Of a stretch of 64,000 bases of DNA, positions 8,221 to 16,955 are shown piece by piece. Under the pieces are notes generated by a model that was not told the DNA's origin, made no database searches, and saw only the letters and a program-made list of their open reading frames with translations. Source of the DNA: Bacillus gaemokensis (GTDB taxonomy: Bacteria; Bacillota; Bacilli; Bacillales; Bacillaceae_G). Both the position numbers and the translations under genes were made by a program. The DNA is taken from positions 20,356 to 84,355 of the forward strand of contig NZ_LTAQ01000001.1 of the NCBI RefSeq assembly GCF_001590835.1, written 5' to 3'. Each line of letters starts with the position of its first letter. The first letter of the stretch is position 1.

Positions 8221-8643
8221 TTAAACTACATCTCCCGTTACTAATATAGAACGGTTTTGAAGGCTTTTGGAACGCAGACTATACGCGACCACTTTCTTCT
8301 TGTACTGTTTGACTACATCAACGTGATCGTTGTAACTGTAAACCGAAAACCTCATATCGTTTTTCCCCCTCTTCGTCTCAATGATTACTGGAGTCCCACT
8401 GCTCTGCGGGGGAAAATAATACTTCTCTAAAAATATCGCTTCGTTAAAATGATCAATGATTTGAATTTTATCTTCACCTTCTAAGCGCTTTCCATCAATG
8501 GTTACGGTGACAGCCGTGTCGTTAAGTTGTGGGTGCAATTCAAATTTACTGATAAAAGACTCCACAACAGAGGTTGGAAGACTTGACACTACTATTTTAA
8601 GACCACCGAAAAGAACTAACATAACTATAAACCAGGTCGTCAT
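8221..8643 (-). CDS. yfmQ: YfmQ family protein
   Basis: This 140-residue protein of unknown function closely resembles B. subtilis YfmQ in its conserved blocks: FGGLKIVV, LHPQLND, VTIDGKRLEG, DHFNEAIFLEKYYFP and YNDHVDVVKQYKKKVVAYSL. One hydrophobic N-terminal segment (residues 3-20) would anchor it to the membrane with the rest as a single soluble domain. The ATG follows GGAGATG. It is monocistronic with its own terminator. Recognition rests on remembered sequence and the function is not known. Confidence 0.85.
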   Translation of the reverse strand: MTTWFIVMLVLFGGLKIVVSSLPTSVVESFISKFELHPQLNDTAVTVTIDGKRLEGEDKIQIIDHFNEAIFLEKYYFPPQSSGTPVIIETKRGKNDMRFSVYSYNDHVDVVKQYKKKVVAYSLRSKSLQNRSILVTGDVV

Positions 8644-8870
8644 ATTTTATCATCTCCGTTACATTCTAAATTCATATTATCATCGGACAGTCAGTTGATT
8701 TTTTGTACATTTTTCCATACCAATCACATACTTTAATGAGAGTAATAGTATCTATATGTCCAAAAATCAGAATTCAATTGTCAGACTATCCAAAACAAAA
8801 GTCTCATTCCTTACGGTACGAATATACTTATGAATAATCCTGTTATTTTACTTTGTTATATACATTACGA

Positions 8871-10301
8871 TCAAATGCTGTTTAAAGTCTCCACAAATCT
8901 TGTAATTCCTACATGAATGAGGTTCGTGTCAGCTCTTCCAAAAGTAAAGCGTACGTACTCTTTTTTCGAACCCAAAACACTTCCTGGAACAAAAGCTACA
9001 CCATTTTGTATAGATCTTCCTAATAAATGATGTTCATTAATTGAGTCCTGCACCTTACACCATAAATGGATTCCACCTTCTGGAACAAGAAATTCAACCC
9101 GATCACCTAAAAGTTCACCAAGACTTGTGATTAATTGATTCCTTCTCTGTTTAAGTTGTTTACGAAGCATAGAGATATGTGCATGAAAATTTTCTGATTC
9201 TAAAAATTGATTTGCTATCCATTGAGGAAAGACACTATGTCCAAAATCTACTTGCTGCTTTGCATCTGCTAAACGTTCAATGACTCGCGGAGGACCAATA
9301 ACCCACCCAATTCGCAATCCAGATGCTACGATTTTCGATAATGAACTAATATATAGAACATTTCCATTAGGATCCATGGATTTTAAGGTTGGATTTACTT
9401 CTCCATTAAAAGAAGTTAAGCTATAAGGGTCATCTTCCACAATTGGTATACCAAATTCAGATGACAATTCCAAAATCTTTTTACGACGTGACAATGAAAG
9501 GACCGTTCCGGTTGGATTTTGATAATCCGGATTTAGAAATACCATTCGAATTCGGTGCTTTCTGTGTAAATCTATCAGATCATCCGGATTCATGCCATGT
9601 TGATCCACAGGTAAATGGAATATTTTTAACCCCGCAGATTTGAACATCGGAAGTGAAAAACAATAAGATGGATCCTCAATAGCAATCGCATCTCCCGGCT
9701 TAAGCAAGCATTGAACAATAAGATTAAGGGCTTGTTGCGCTCCAGATGTAATTAAAATAGAACGCGGATCAGTATCTATGTTTTTATATGTCTCAACATG
9801 TGAAGAAATTGTTTTCCTTAACATTTCATTTCCTTGTGGATGATCATAACCCAGATGTCCTGTAAATATTTGTTCTGAGAGGATGGTACGAAACTGGTCG
9901 GTTGGAAACAAATCTGGTGATAGTTCACCACTAGCCAAATTAATCAAATCATCCTTCTGAGTTTCAGTTCGAATTTGTTGAACCAGTGGCAAGTTCGGGA
10001 GAAATGAACCATCTTCTACATACCTACCCCAGTTTGGGATACGCTTACGCGATACCCCCCATATATCTGTGTTTACACGCGTTCCACTTCCTTTTGTTCG
10101 CTCTACTACCCCAAGTGATTTCAGTTCCTCGTATGCCGCTACTATCGTACTACGATTAACTTGCAACTCTTTTGCCAAAGTACGTTCCGAAGGTAACATA
10201 CTATCTGAAGAAAATTCTCCCGAAGAAATCCCCCGTTCTATATAGTCAGCAATTTGTTTGTAGACCGGCGTCTTATCTGCACGATTGGGTTTCCATTCCA
10301 T
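8871..10301 (-). CDS. MocR-type regulator: GntR HTH fused to aminotransferase domain
   Basis: This is a 476-residue PLP-dependent regulator. Residues about 12-75 form a GntR winged helix (YIERGISSGEFSSDSMLPSE, then LAKELQVNRSTIVAAYEELK). A linker leads to a class I aminotransferase-like domain from about 110 to the end. PLP-contacting features are SGAQQALN near 180, LNPDYQNPTGT near 255, DDPYS near 285, and the Schiff-base Lys in ISSLSKIVASGLRIGW near 320. MocR proteins (PdxR, GabR) sense PLP or an amino-compound adduct and control a neighbouring gene. No obvious target sits divergent here: about 400 bases upstream hold only a small membrane protein. The start follows GGGAGGGGGG. Confidence 0.9.
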   Translation of the reverse strand: MEWKPNRADKTPVYKQIADYIERGISSGEFSSDSMLPSERTLAKELQVNRSTIVAAYEELKSLGVVERTKGSGTRVNTDIWGVSRKRIPNWGRYVEDGSFLPNLPLVQQIRTETQKDDLINLASGELSPDLFPTDQFRTILSEQIFTGHLGYDHPQGNEMLRKTISSHVETYKNIDTDPRSILITSGAQQALNLIVQCLLKPGDAIAIEDPSYCFSLPMFKSAGLKIFHLPVDQHGMNPDDLIDLHRKHRIRMVFLNPDYQNPTGTVLSLSRRKKILELSSEFGIPIVEDDPYSLTSFNGEVNPTLKSMDPNGNVLYISSLSKIVASGLRIGWVIGPPRVIERLADAKQQVDFGHSVFPQWIANQFLESENFHAHISMLRKQLKQRRNQLITSLGELLGDRVEFLVPEGGIHLWCKVQDSINEHHLLGRSIQNGVAFVPGSVLGSKKEYVRFTFGRADTNLIHVGITRFVETLNSI

Positions 10302-10704
10302 CTATTCCCCCCTCCCTCTTATCATCAGTTTTTTTCACTTGAAATAAAATTCAGATGTTAACTTCTGTTTGCAATATACTAAGTACTTCCATAAGAAAAA
10401 CGATAAAGTTGATAAGAAAGTTAGTTTGAGAGTATTACCTTTTTAAATTTAACATAGTTTGCCCCGTTCATCCTCAGCTATGAAGATATCTATTAATTCT
10501 ACAACGTGAATAGTAGTAACTAAGCATACATACAAAGCAAATTCCCGCTCCTGCCACACATTCACATACTTGAGGAATAAGACTTCTTTACGTTTTCATG
10601 AAAAGATAATACATCTTTCCATTCTTATCATAAAGAATCATTCTATGAAATAAACAGCCAATTGTATATTATTTTGACCAACCACTTCTCCAAAAATGGA
10701 AAAA
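10302..10704. other. Intergenic stretch without a recognisable gene
   Basis: About 400 AT-rich bases upstream of the MocR-type gene. I see no frame with a start and ribosome site and no strong hairpin. Confidence 0.5.
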
Positions 10705-10899
10705 TTACAATACAGCAATCGCATACCACGTAACTCCTATAAGAAGGCTTAATAGAAGTAAGACATAAATAGCAGACAAGTTAGTCACATTCTGCTTCGT
10801 AGACTTACTATAATTTTCCTCAACGTTTCTTGCCACTAATACCGTTCCCAAGAGTGATACAATTACAATAATAATGACTAATGGAATTGCAAATTTCAT
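10705..10899 (-). CDS. Small two-helix membrane protein
   Basis: A 64-residue protein with two hydrophobic helices, residues 3-22 (AIPLVIIIVIVSLLGTVLV) and 43-63 (AIYVLLLLSLLIGVTWYAIA). A polar linker between them contains NVEENYSKSTKQN. The ATG follows GAGAGGAGAAAG at ideal spacing, which is the main evidence that it is real. I do not recognise a family and no function is offered. Confidence 0.65.
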   Translation of the reverse strand: MKFAIPLVIIIVIVSLLGTVLVARNVEENYSKSTKQNVTNLSAIYVLLLLSLLIGVTWYAIAVL

Positions 10900-11211
10900 T
10901 AGCTTTCTCCTCTCTAAAACCAGTCTATTTGAACAGAAAATCTAATCGTTAAACTTAAAATCCCCGAATGAGAACATTTGTCTAGACTAGGAATTCCATA
11001 ATAACTACGTGAAGCATGTATATACAAAACACCATCTATACTTAAAAACTCAACTAAGATACTTAAAGAATACTCCCTTTATCTTTTATAATAAGGGATA
11101 TTTATTAAAAAAGGACCATCCACTTTCACGACTTTTTCCTCATCCACTTTACGAGTAACAATGGTGATTTTAAGTAATTGCTATCACTAAAAAATAAAAA
11201 GAACAATACAA
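10900..11211. other. Intergenic stretch without a recognisable gene
   Basis: About 310 bases between the small membrane protein and the permease terminator. No coding frame, hairpin or repeat stands out. Confidence 0.45.
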
Positions 11212-11255
11212 AAAGCAAACAACCTACTGAGTCTTTCTCATCGGTTGTTTGCTTT
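11212..11255 (-). terminator. Intrinsic terminator of the amino-acid permease gene
   Basis: The 12-bp stem AAGCAAACAACC..GGTTGTTTGCTT is followed by T residues on the minus strand, about 100 bases past the permease stop. Confidence 0.75.
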
Positions 11256-11351
11256 ATATTAGCACTATGAAACATTCGGTTGTCTTGAAACCTCATCAAA
11301 AATTCTTAATATTATTGTCCAAGTAGAAAAACGATAACAAAACAAAATGAA

Positions 11352-12743
11352 TTATCGGTTAGTCACTTCATTCTCTGTTTGAACATCTACTGGAACACGT
11401 TTACCTATTCCAAAAGCATAAAAACTAATGACAACGATAGCCAGGAAAACAACTCCTACAATAAGTGAGATCCGTGTATCTTCATTAAACCACATACCGA
11501 TTAATACCATAATTAAAAAGGCAATCGTTACATAGTTTGTAACAGGCGCAAAGGGCATTTTGAAAGGATGATTGTCCATTTCAGCTCCTTTTTCTTTTCT
11601 GAATCGAATTTGACTAATCAGAATGACAAACCACGGAACCATACCAGGAAGTACACTTGCACTGTATACATACACGAATAAGTTTTTTGGTGCAATATAA
11701 CTTAAAATCACGCCAATCGCTAAACCAATTAACACACCAATCGTACCGAATAAAGGCACACCGTTACGGGAAATTTTTGCAAAGTATTTTGGTGCTTGTC
11801 CATTTATTCCTAATGTATAAAGCATACGGCCAGCACTGTAAATACCACTGTTACAGCCAGACATTGCAGCTGTGATTACGACAAAGTTAATCAGTCCAGC
11901 TGCTGCTGTAATCCCAATTTTCGCAAAAGTTGCAACAAACGGGCTACCAATTGAATTTAGTTGATCCCAAGGGTAAACAGTTACAATAACAAAAATTGCA
12001 CCAATATAGAAGATTAAAATACGCCAAATCGTACTTTGAATTGCTTTCGTTAACGTTTTTTTCGGGTCTTTTGCTTCCCCAGCTGTAATCCCAATTAATT
12101 CGACACCTTGATAAGCCCCAACAACTAGTGATAAAGCAAAGAAGAACCCTGACCAGCCACCCGTAAAGAAGCCACCATTTTCCCAAAGGTTAGATAATCC
12201 GATTGCCTCTCCACCGTTACCAAGTCCGAAGAAAATAAGGCCAAACCCCGCAATAATCATTAAAACAATCGTAACGATTTTAATCATCGCAAACCAAAAT
12301 TCAAATTCACCAAAAGATTTAACAGAAATTAAGTTCGCTGCACCAAGAATCACCATTGTAACGATACCTGGCACCCAAGCAGGCAGATCTGGGAACCAGT
12401 ACTGCATATATGCCCCAACTGCTATAATTTCTGACATTCCAACGATTACCCACTGGAACCAGTTACTCCATGCCGTCATATACCCTGCTAATGGATGTAT
12501 ATACTTATGACCAAATGTCGCAAATGAACCTGTACCTGGCTCTACATACAACATTTCTCCCATTGCACGCATAATGAAAAATATAAAAATCCCTGCAATT
12601 GCATAAGCAAGCATTACGGACGGTCCTGTCCATTGAATCGTGCTGGCTGAACCCATAAATAAACCAACACCAATTGTACCGCCCAAAGCAATCATCTGAA
12701 TATGACGCGCTTCCAAGCCCCTCTTTAGTTCTTTGTTTTCCAC
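11352..12743 (-). CDS. Amino-acid permease (APC superfamily, AapA/YtnA-like)
   Basis: A 463-residue inner-membrane proton/amino-acid symporter of the amino-acid transporter family. The family signature is at the N-terminus ([20 protein letters not shown] near residue 5, then [11 protein letters not shown]). [16 protein letters not shown] ends helix 2-3 and [15 protein letters not shown] follows helix 6. Twelve hydrophobic helices fit the length. I place the start at a GTG 7 bases after AGAGGGGG, because the upstream in-frame ATG has no ribosome site and would add an unusual extension. Overall it most resembles the D-serine/D-alanine/glycine permease group, but the substrate cannot be fixed by eye. 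It is monocistronic. Confidence 0.88.
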   Translation of the reverse strand: MENKELKRGLEARHIQMIALGGTIGVGLFMGSASTIQWTGPSVMLAYAIAGIFIFFIMRAMGEMLYVEPGTGSFATFGHKYIHPLAGYMTAWSNWFQWVIVGMSEIIAVGAYMQYWFPDLPAWVPGIVTMVILGAANLISVKSFGEFEFWFAMIKIVTIVLMIIAGFGLIFFGLGNGGEAIGLSNLWENGGFFTGGWSGFFFALSLVVGAYQGVELIGITAGEAKDPKKTLTKAIQSTIWRILIFYIGAIFVIVTVYPWDQLNSIGSPFVATFAKIGITAAAGLINFVVITAAMSGCNSGIYSAGRMLYTLGINGQAPKYFAKISRNGVPLFGTIGVLIGLAIGVILSYIAPKNLFVYVYSASVLPGMVPWFVILISQIRFRKEKGAEMDNHPFKMPFAPVTNYVTIAFLIMVLIGMWFNEDTRISLIVGVVFLAIVVISFYAFGIGKRVPVDVQTENEVTNR

Positions 12744-13027
12744 TTCATTTCCCCCTCTTATGCTATTAAATCTCAAGCTGAACACTATAATACAATTTCT
12801 ATTAGGTATCAAAATGATGAAGAAAGCGTCACTTTTTTCTTTCTCTTAAAAGTTGCCTCTAAAATCATTCCTAACAATTAGAAAAAATCCCCTATCTTCC
12901 TTTCATTATAAAATTACAAAATTACTTATTTTATAATAATTGATTTGTCTGAAAAATACAATTACTTTTCCTGGAAATTAATATATATATAAATTAAATA
13001 CAAATAATAACTATATTAGAAACAAAA

Positions 13028-13058
13028 AACATCACTTCAATATAATTGAAATGATGTT
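13028..13058 (-). terminator. Terminator-like hairpin in gene-poor DNA
   Basis: The stem AACATCA(c)TTCAAT..ATTGAA(a)TGATGTT is followed on the minus strand by T residues. No intact minus-strand gene lies just upstream, so it may be a leftover of a lost gene. The 12744-13913 stretch otherwise holds only the MFS fragment and two further hairpins. Confidence 0.45.
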
Positions 13059-13116
13059 AAAATGATCTAAAAATACTTCATAACTGCAGAAAACCTAGAT
13101 GAATGATCATTTTTGA

Positions 13117-13278
13117 TTGAATCTAAGGTTAAACATCGGCAGTGCAACAGGTTCAATTGTTTCAACCAATATTTACGCAAACTATGGATGGAATGGAGTA
13201 TGTCTATTAGGTGCATCTGTCAGCGCTTTTGCCCTTTTATTTTGGGCAATAACCTTCCATGTGACAGATTTAAATTAG
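13117..13278 (+). pseudogene. MFS-transporter-like C-terminal fragment
   Basis: A frame without a start codon runs for about 53 codons and ends in TAG. It reads as the last two helices of a major facilitator: NIGSATGSIVSTNIYANYGW, then NGVCLLGASVSAFALLFWAI and TFHVTDLN. The glycine/serine spacing of the first part and the aromatic-ended second helix are typical. The preceding codons are interrupted by stops, so nothing longer survives. Whether it comes from the same gene as the N-terminal MFS fragment at 5910-6074 cannot be decided. Confidence 0.55.
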
Positions 13279-13570
13279 AGGAAAATAAGACCGATTTTTA
13301 TGTTAGTTTAAAATTTAGTCAAATTGATACCGCGCTCTGCAAAAATAAAGTTATTTACTTTTAATAGCAATAATCTGAATTCTCCCATTGACAAATGCGG
13401 TTGATTCTAAAGATTGTTCTTTATTTACTATTACGAACTCACTTATATTTGAACCCAGAATATGTGATAAAAAAGAACTTCACTAAATTTTCCATTCAAC
13501 AATTACACCCGATTGTAATGTAAAGTTGGATTAAATCAACTCTATTGACTTTAATATAAGAGCAAATAGA

Positions 13571-13611
13571 AAGAGCATGTTTTGAAAAAAGATTGTTCAA
13601 AACATGCTCTT
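13571..13611. repeat. Perfect 16-bp inverted repeat
   Basis: AAGAGCATGTTTTGAA and its exact complement are separated by a 9-base loop. It is too strong to be accidental, but no gene ends just before it on either strand. Confidence 0.7.
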
Positions 13612-13696
13612 ATTTAATATACTGATTAACTTCTTTATGAAAAAGTTTAATTATTTTTCCTTTCCTCTTGTTTCACTAACGCACCCGTTAGTTGAA

Positions 13697-13739
13697 CAAA
13701 AGTGTACCTTTCAGCAAAAAGCCAAAGGGTACACTTTTG
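13697..13739. repeat. 15-bp inverted repeat
   Basis: CAAAAGTGTACCTTT pairs with AAAGGGTACACTTTTG across a 12-base loop, with one bulged base. It lies 86 bases from another strong inverted repeat in the same gene-poor stretch. Confidence 0.65.
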
Positions 13740-13913
13740 TGTACAGTATTTTTCTTTTCTTAGCCGGTAATGCGTAAGCCTGTTACACGTTAGTTTGCTT
13801 ATACTCTACAAATCACTTTTTTGTTTTTTTCCATTTTAAATTATTTGATTGTTACCTGCGATCTAAAAAGGAGTTCGAATGAACGCAAAGCGAGGTAATA
13901 TCTTAAAGTTTGA

Positions 13914-14578
13914 TTAATTTATTTTCTTATCGAACGACTTGTGCGAGCCGTCACAGTTGGGCTGCTTTTGAGATAGTCCACAAGTGCAATCATTTAATCC
14001 CTTTCCATTGAGAATTTGCTGCATACATTTTTCAACCCTTGACTCTCGAGTTTTGGATTGTTTGGCTTTAGAAAAATAAAGAATGTATTCTCTTTGTCGT
14101 CCCGGCGTCAATGCTTCAAAAGCAGTTTTCAAGGCAGGGATTTCATCGAATTTATTTTGAAATTCTTCAGGAATCATGAATTCTGTATTCTTTTTAAAAT
14201 TCACTTCCAAACCAGCTCTTTCAACTTCAATAGCTTCATAAATATAGGCTTTTAAGATGGTTTCCATTTCAACTATTTCTTGAACATTGGTGAACCGAAT
14301 CTGGCACGCCGCCTGTACATTCTCCGTTTGTTGGATTAGAGTCCCATGGGCATCCTGTAACAAGGAAACTTTGTGAAACAGAAGCGCACAATATTCTTTA
14401 AATCCATGTATTAAAACTATATTTTTTTCTCAAACGTGTAACAAGGATGCATCCACTTAAATTCTTCAGTCAGCTCACAGTCAAGAACGATATTTCTCAA
14501 CTTCTCAAATTCTTCTTTCCACTTTTTGGTTTTACTTAAAAATTCATCAACCTTAGGATTCATTCTACTATTTGTCAT
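13914..14578 (-). pseudogene. ydeI: ydeI-like gene with C-terminal CDGSH motif, frameshifted
   Basis: The two frames together encode a YdeI-family protein. The first starts after AAAAGGGGTG with MTNSRMNPKVDEFLSKTKKW and reads to EEFKWMHPCYTFEKKI, then stops. The second, shifted by one base, continues VLIHGFKEYCALL, LLQDAHGTLIQQ, TFEALTPGRQREYILYFSKA to the end. Adding one A to the run of seven after GAG (near 14430) restores a single frame, so the break is a one-base loss in a homopolymer. The last ~20 residues hold CTCGLSQKQPNCDGSH, which fits the CDGSH consensus C-X-C-X2-S-X3-P-X-C-D-G-S-H for a 2Fe-2S cluster. Real mutation and sequencing error cannot be told apart here. Confidence 0.8.
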
Positions 14579-14606
14579 CAAGGAACACCCCTTTTCAAAT
14601 TTCCGA

Positions 14607-14705
14607 TCAGTTGACATTCAAGAATGATCATTCTCAATTTCTCTAATTCTTGCTGTCACTTTTTAGCTTTACTTGAATATTCATCAACCTTGAATCATTT
14701 TCCAT
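14607..14705 (-). pseudogene. Decayed tandem copy of the ydeI 5' end
   Basis: Directly upstream of the ydeI-like gene, about 90 bases align with its first codons: AAGGTTGATGAATATTCAAG here against AAGGTTGATGAATTTTTAAG there, then AAAAAGTG, GAGAA.TTGAGAA and ATC.TTCTTGA. The copy contains an in-frame stop and has no ribosome site. It is best read as the remains of a second ydeI paralogue or of a partial tandem duplication. Confidence 0.65.
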
Positions 14706-14789
14706 ACCCAACTTGACAAGCTTGCTTGATCTTCGGGCAAGAAGGCATCTAAACAGTTAATATAGTTAAATTAACATAAATATGCAGTA

Positions 14790-14835
14790 AAAAAATCATC
14801 TTACCTCTAAGAAACTATTGAGGAGAGATGATTTT
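14790..14835. terminator. Terminator-like hairpin between ydeI remnants and mutL
   Basis: AAAAATCATCT pairs with AGATGATTTT, with CCTC and GAGG extending the stem. T or A runs flank both sides, so it could serve either strand. The rest of 14706-15021 shows nothing recognisable. Confidence 0.5.
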
Positions 14836-15021
14836 AATCAAACTTTATTATAAATTATCAATCTTTTTTATAAAACCACATTTCATACATTATTATTTTT
14901 TCAGTATATTAACGTAAAAACTCATTAATTCAGTGGTATTTTTCATTCTTTATACTAACTTTAAACAATACAAACAATTTTCATTACCCAGTAGCGGACT
15001 TTTTTCTCTTTGGACACTCTC

Positions 15022-16947
15022 CTACATCACCCGCTTAAACATCTTCTCCAGTTCATACGTCGAATGATGTACGAGGATCGGTCTACCATGCGGACATGTG
15101 TAAGGATTTGTTGTTGTACGCAGTTCTTCTAACAAGGCAAAAATTTGATCGTTCGTTAAATATTGGTTCGCTTTAATCGATGCTTTACAGCTCATCATGA
15201 TTGCTGCTTCTTCACGCAGTTTTTTAATATCAACTTTTTTAAGCTTCACTACTTGCTCCATCATTTCATCGATGATTTCTGTTTCCTGTCCTTTTGGAAA
15301 CCATGTCGGATGTGAGCGAACGATAAATGATTGATGACCGAATTGTTCTAGGAATAATCCTACCTTCTTTAATTCCTCTAATTGTTCTTCGACACGCAAA
15401 AATTCAGTAAGAGATAAATCGATACGATATGGTACGAGTAATTCTTGTACTTCTTGCGCTACTTGACCTACTTTATCACGGAAATATTCATAATTAATCC
15501 GCTCCTGCGCCGCGTGCTGATCAATCATATATAACCCTTTGTCATTTTGAGCAAAAATATAAGTTCCATGCATTTGTCCAATTGGATAAAGCGGTGGTAG
15601 ATCGTTTCCGTTCATTTCGATATCTTGAATTTCTTCTAATTCCTCTAATTCAAAATCTTCATCGCTACTATCCCATTCTTTTTCTTCTTGAATAGACTCT
15701 TCGATTATCGGTTTAGACGGTTGCCAACTGCTTTCTTCTCTTACTAGAGACTCTGGAGGCTGCCATTCTTGCTTTGGTGGTTGCCAAAGTAAGTTCCTGG
15801 TTTTTTCTTGGACTTCTTCTTGCTTCTCATCCATTCCAGTCGGTAAAACGATATTTGGCATTGTTGGTTCTTTCGGTTTTGCATGCTCGAACTGGAACTG
15901 CTCTTGTACACTTTCATCTTTTTCTTTTTTCTTCGTTGTGACTCCAGCGTCCGGAATTAACTGGATCTTTTTAAAAGCATCCTGCAACGTCTTTTCAATC
16001 AATTGCAGCAGTTCCTGTTCTTTACTGAACCGTACCTCTAGCTTCGCTGGATGAACGTTTACATCAACTAACATTGGGTCCATTTCAATCGATAAGAAAC
16101 CAATTGGATAACGTCCAACTGGAAGTAATGTATGATACCCTTGCTGCACAGCTTTCATTAATACATAGTTCCGAACGTAACGACCATTTACAATCGTTGA
16201 CATATAGTTACGAGATGCTCTTGTTACTTCAGGTAACGTTACATACCCACGAATGGTAAAGTCTAACGATTCCACTTCAATTGGGATCAGTTTTTTCGCC
16301 ACTTGAATGCTATAAATGGCTGCGAGTACTTGTCTAACATCACCATTTCCTGATGTATGAAGTAATTTTTTCTCATTATGGAACAATTTTAAAGATACTT
16401 CTGGATGTGACATCGCAATGCGATAAACAATATCCGTAACATTCCCAAGCTCTGTATGAATTGTTTTCATATATTTAAGGCGTGCTGGTGTATTAAAAAA
16501 CAAGTTTTGAACTGTAATATCTGTTCCTTTACGGCTCGCAGTCTTTTCTTGCTTAATAATGTCTCCGCCTTTAATAATAAGATGCGTACCAGGTACATCA
16601 CCAGTGCTTGTAATTAGCTCTAATTCACTAACAGATGCAATACTCGGTAATGCTTCCCCGCGGAAACCGAGCGTTCGTATGCGAAACAAATCATTTTCAT
16701 CTTTAATTTTGCTTGTTGCATGTCGTTCAAAAGCAACGATGCAATCTTCTTCAGCAATGCCATCTCCATTATCGATGATACGAATTTTCGATAATCCAGC
16801 TTCTTCTAAGTGGATTTCAATAGATGTACTATTCGCATCGATGGAATTTTCCACAAGTTCTTTTACAACGGAAGCAGGTCGTTCTACTACTTCCCCTGCT
16901 GCGATTAAGTTAGAGAGTTGATCATCGAGTTTGCGAATTTTCCCCAT
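15022..16947 (-). CDS. mutL: DNA mismatch repair protein MutL
   Basis: MutL couples mismatch recognition by MutS to strand removal. The 641 residues include the N-terminal GHKL ATPase (ENSIDAN near 33-39, DNGDGI near 60, [10 protein letters not shown] near 95). A proline- and glutamate-rich linker lies at about 340-445. The C-terminal endonuclease/dimerisation domain carries the metal motif [12 protein letters not shown] near 475 and the later [12 protein letters not shown] and [12 protein letters not shown] blocks. The DQHA(X)2E(X)4E motif marks the nicking-competent MutL of bacteria without MutH. It follows mutS by 8 bases, behind GAAGGGATGAGG, as in other Bacillus, and no separate promoter is evident. 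Confidence 0.98.
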   Translation of the reverse strand: MGKIRKLDDQLSNLIAAGEVVERPASVVKELVENSIDANSTSIEIHLEEAGLSKIRIIDNGDGIAEEDCIVAFERHATSKIKDENDLFRIRTLGFRGEALPSIASVSELELITSTGDVPGTHLIIKGGDIIKQEKTASRKGTDITVQNLFFNTPARLKYMKTIHTELGNVTDIVYRIAMSHPEVSLKLFHNEKKLLHTSGNGDVRQVLAAIYSIQVAKKLIPIEVESLDFTIRGYVTLPEVTRASRNYMSTIVNGRYVRNYVLMKAVQQGYHTLLPVGRYPIGFLSIEMDPMLVDVNVHPAKLEVRFSKEQELLQLIEKTLQDAFKKIQLIPDAGVTTKKKEKDESVQEQFQFEHAKPKEPTMPNIVLPTGMDEKQEEVQEKTRNLLWQPPKQEWQPPESLVREESSWQPSKPIIEESIQEEKEWDSSDEDFELEELEEIQDIEMNGNDLPPLYPIGQMHGTYIFAQNDKGLYMIDQHAAQERINYEYFRDKVGQVAQEVQELLVPYRIDLSLTEFLRVEEQLEELKKVGLFLEQFGHQSFIVRSHPTWFPKGQETEIIDEMMEQVVKLKKVDIKKLREEAAIMMSCKASIKANQYLTNDQIFALLEELRTTTNPYTCPHGRPILVHHSTYELEKMFKRVM

Positions 16948-16955
16948 CTACTTCC

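Noticed and set aside
13113-13364. An 83-codon plus-strand frame
   Set aside because: Its composition is Cys/Arg-rich and atypical; the neighbouring frame gives a convincing MFS C-terminus.
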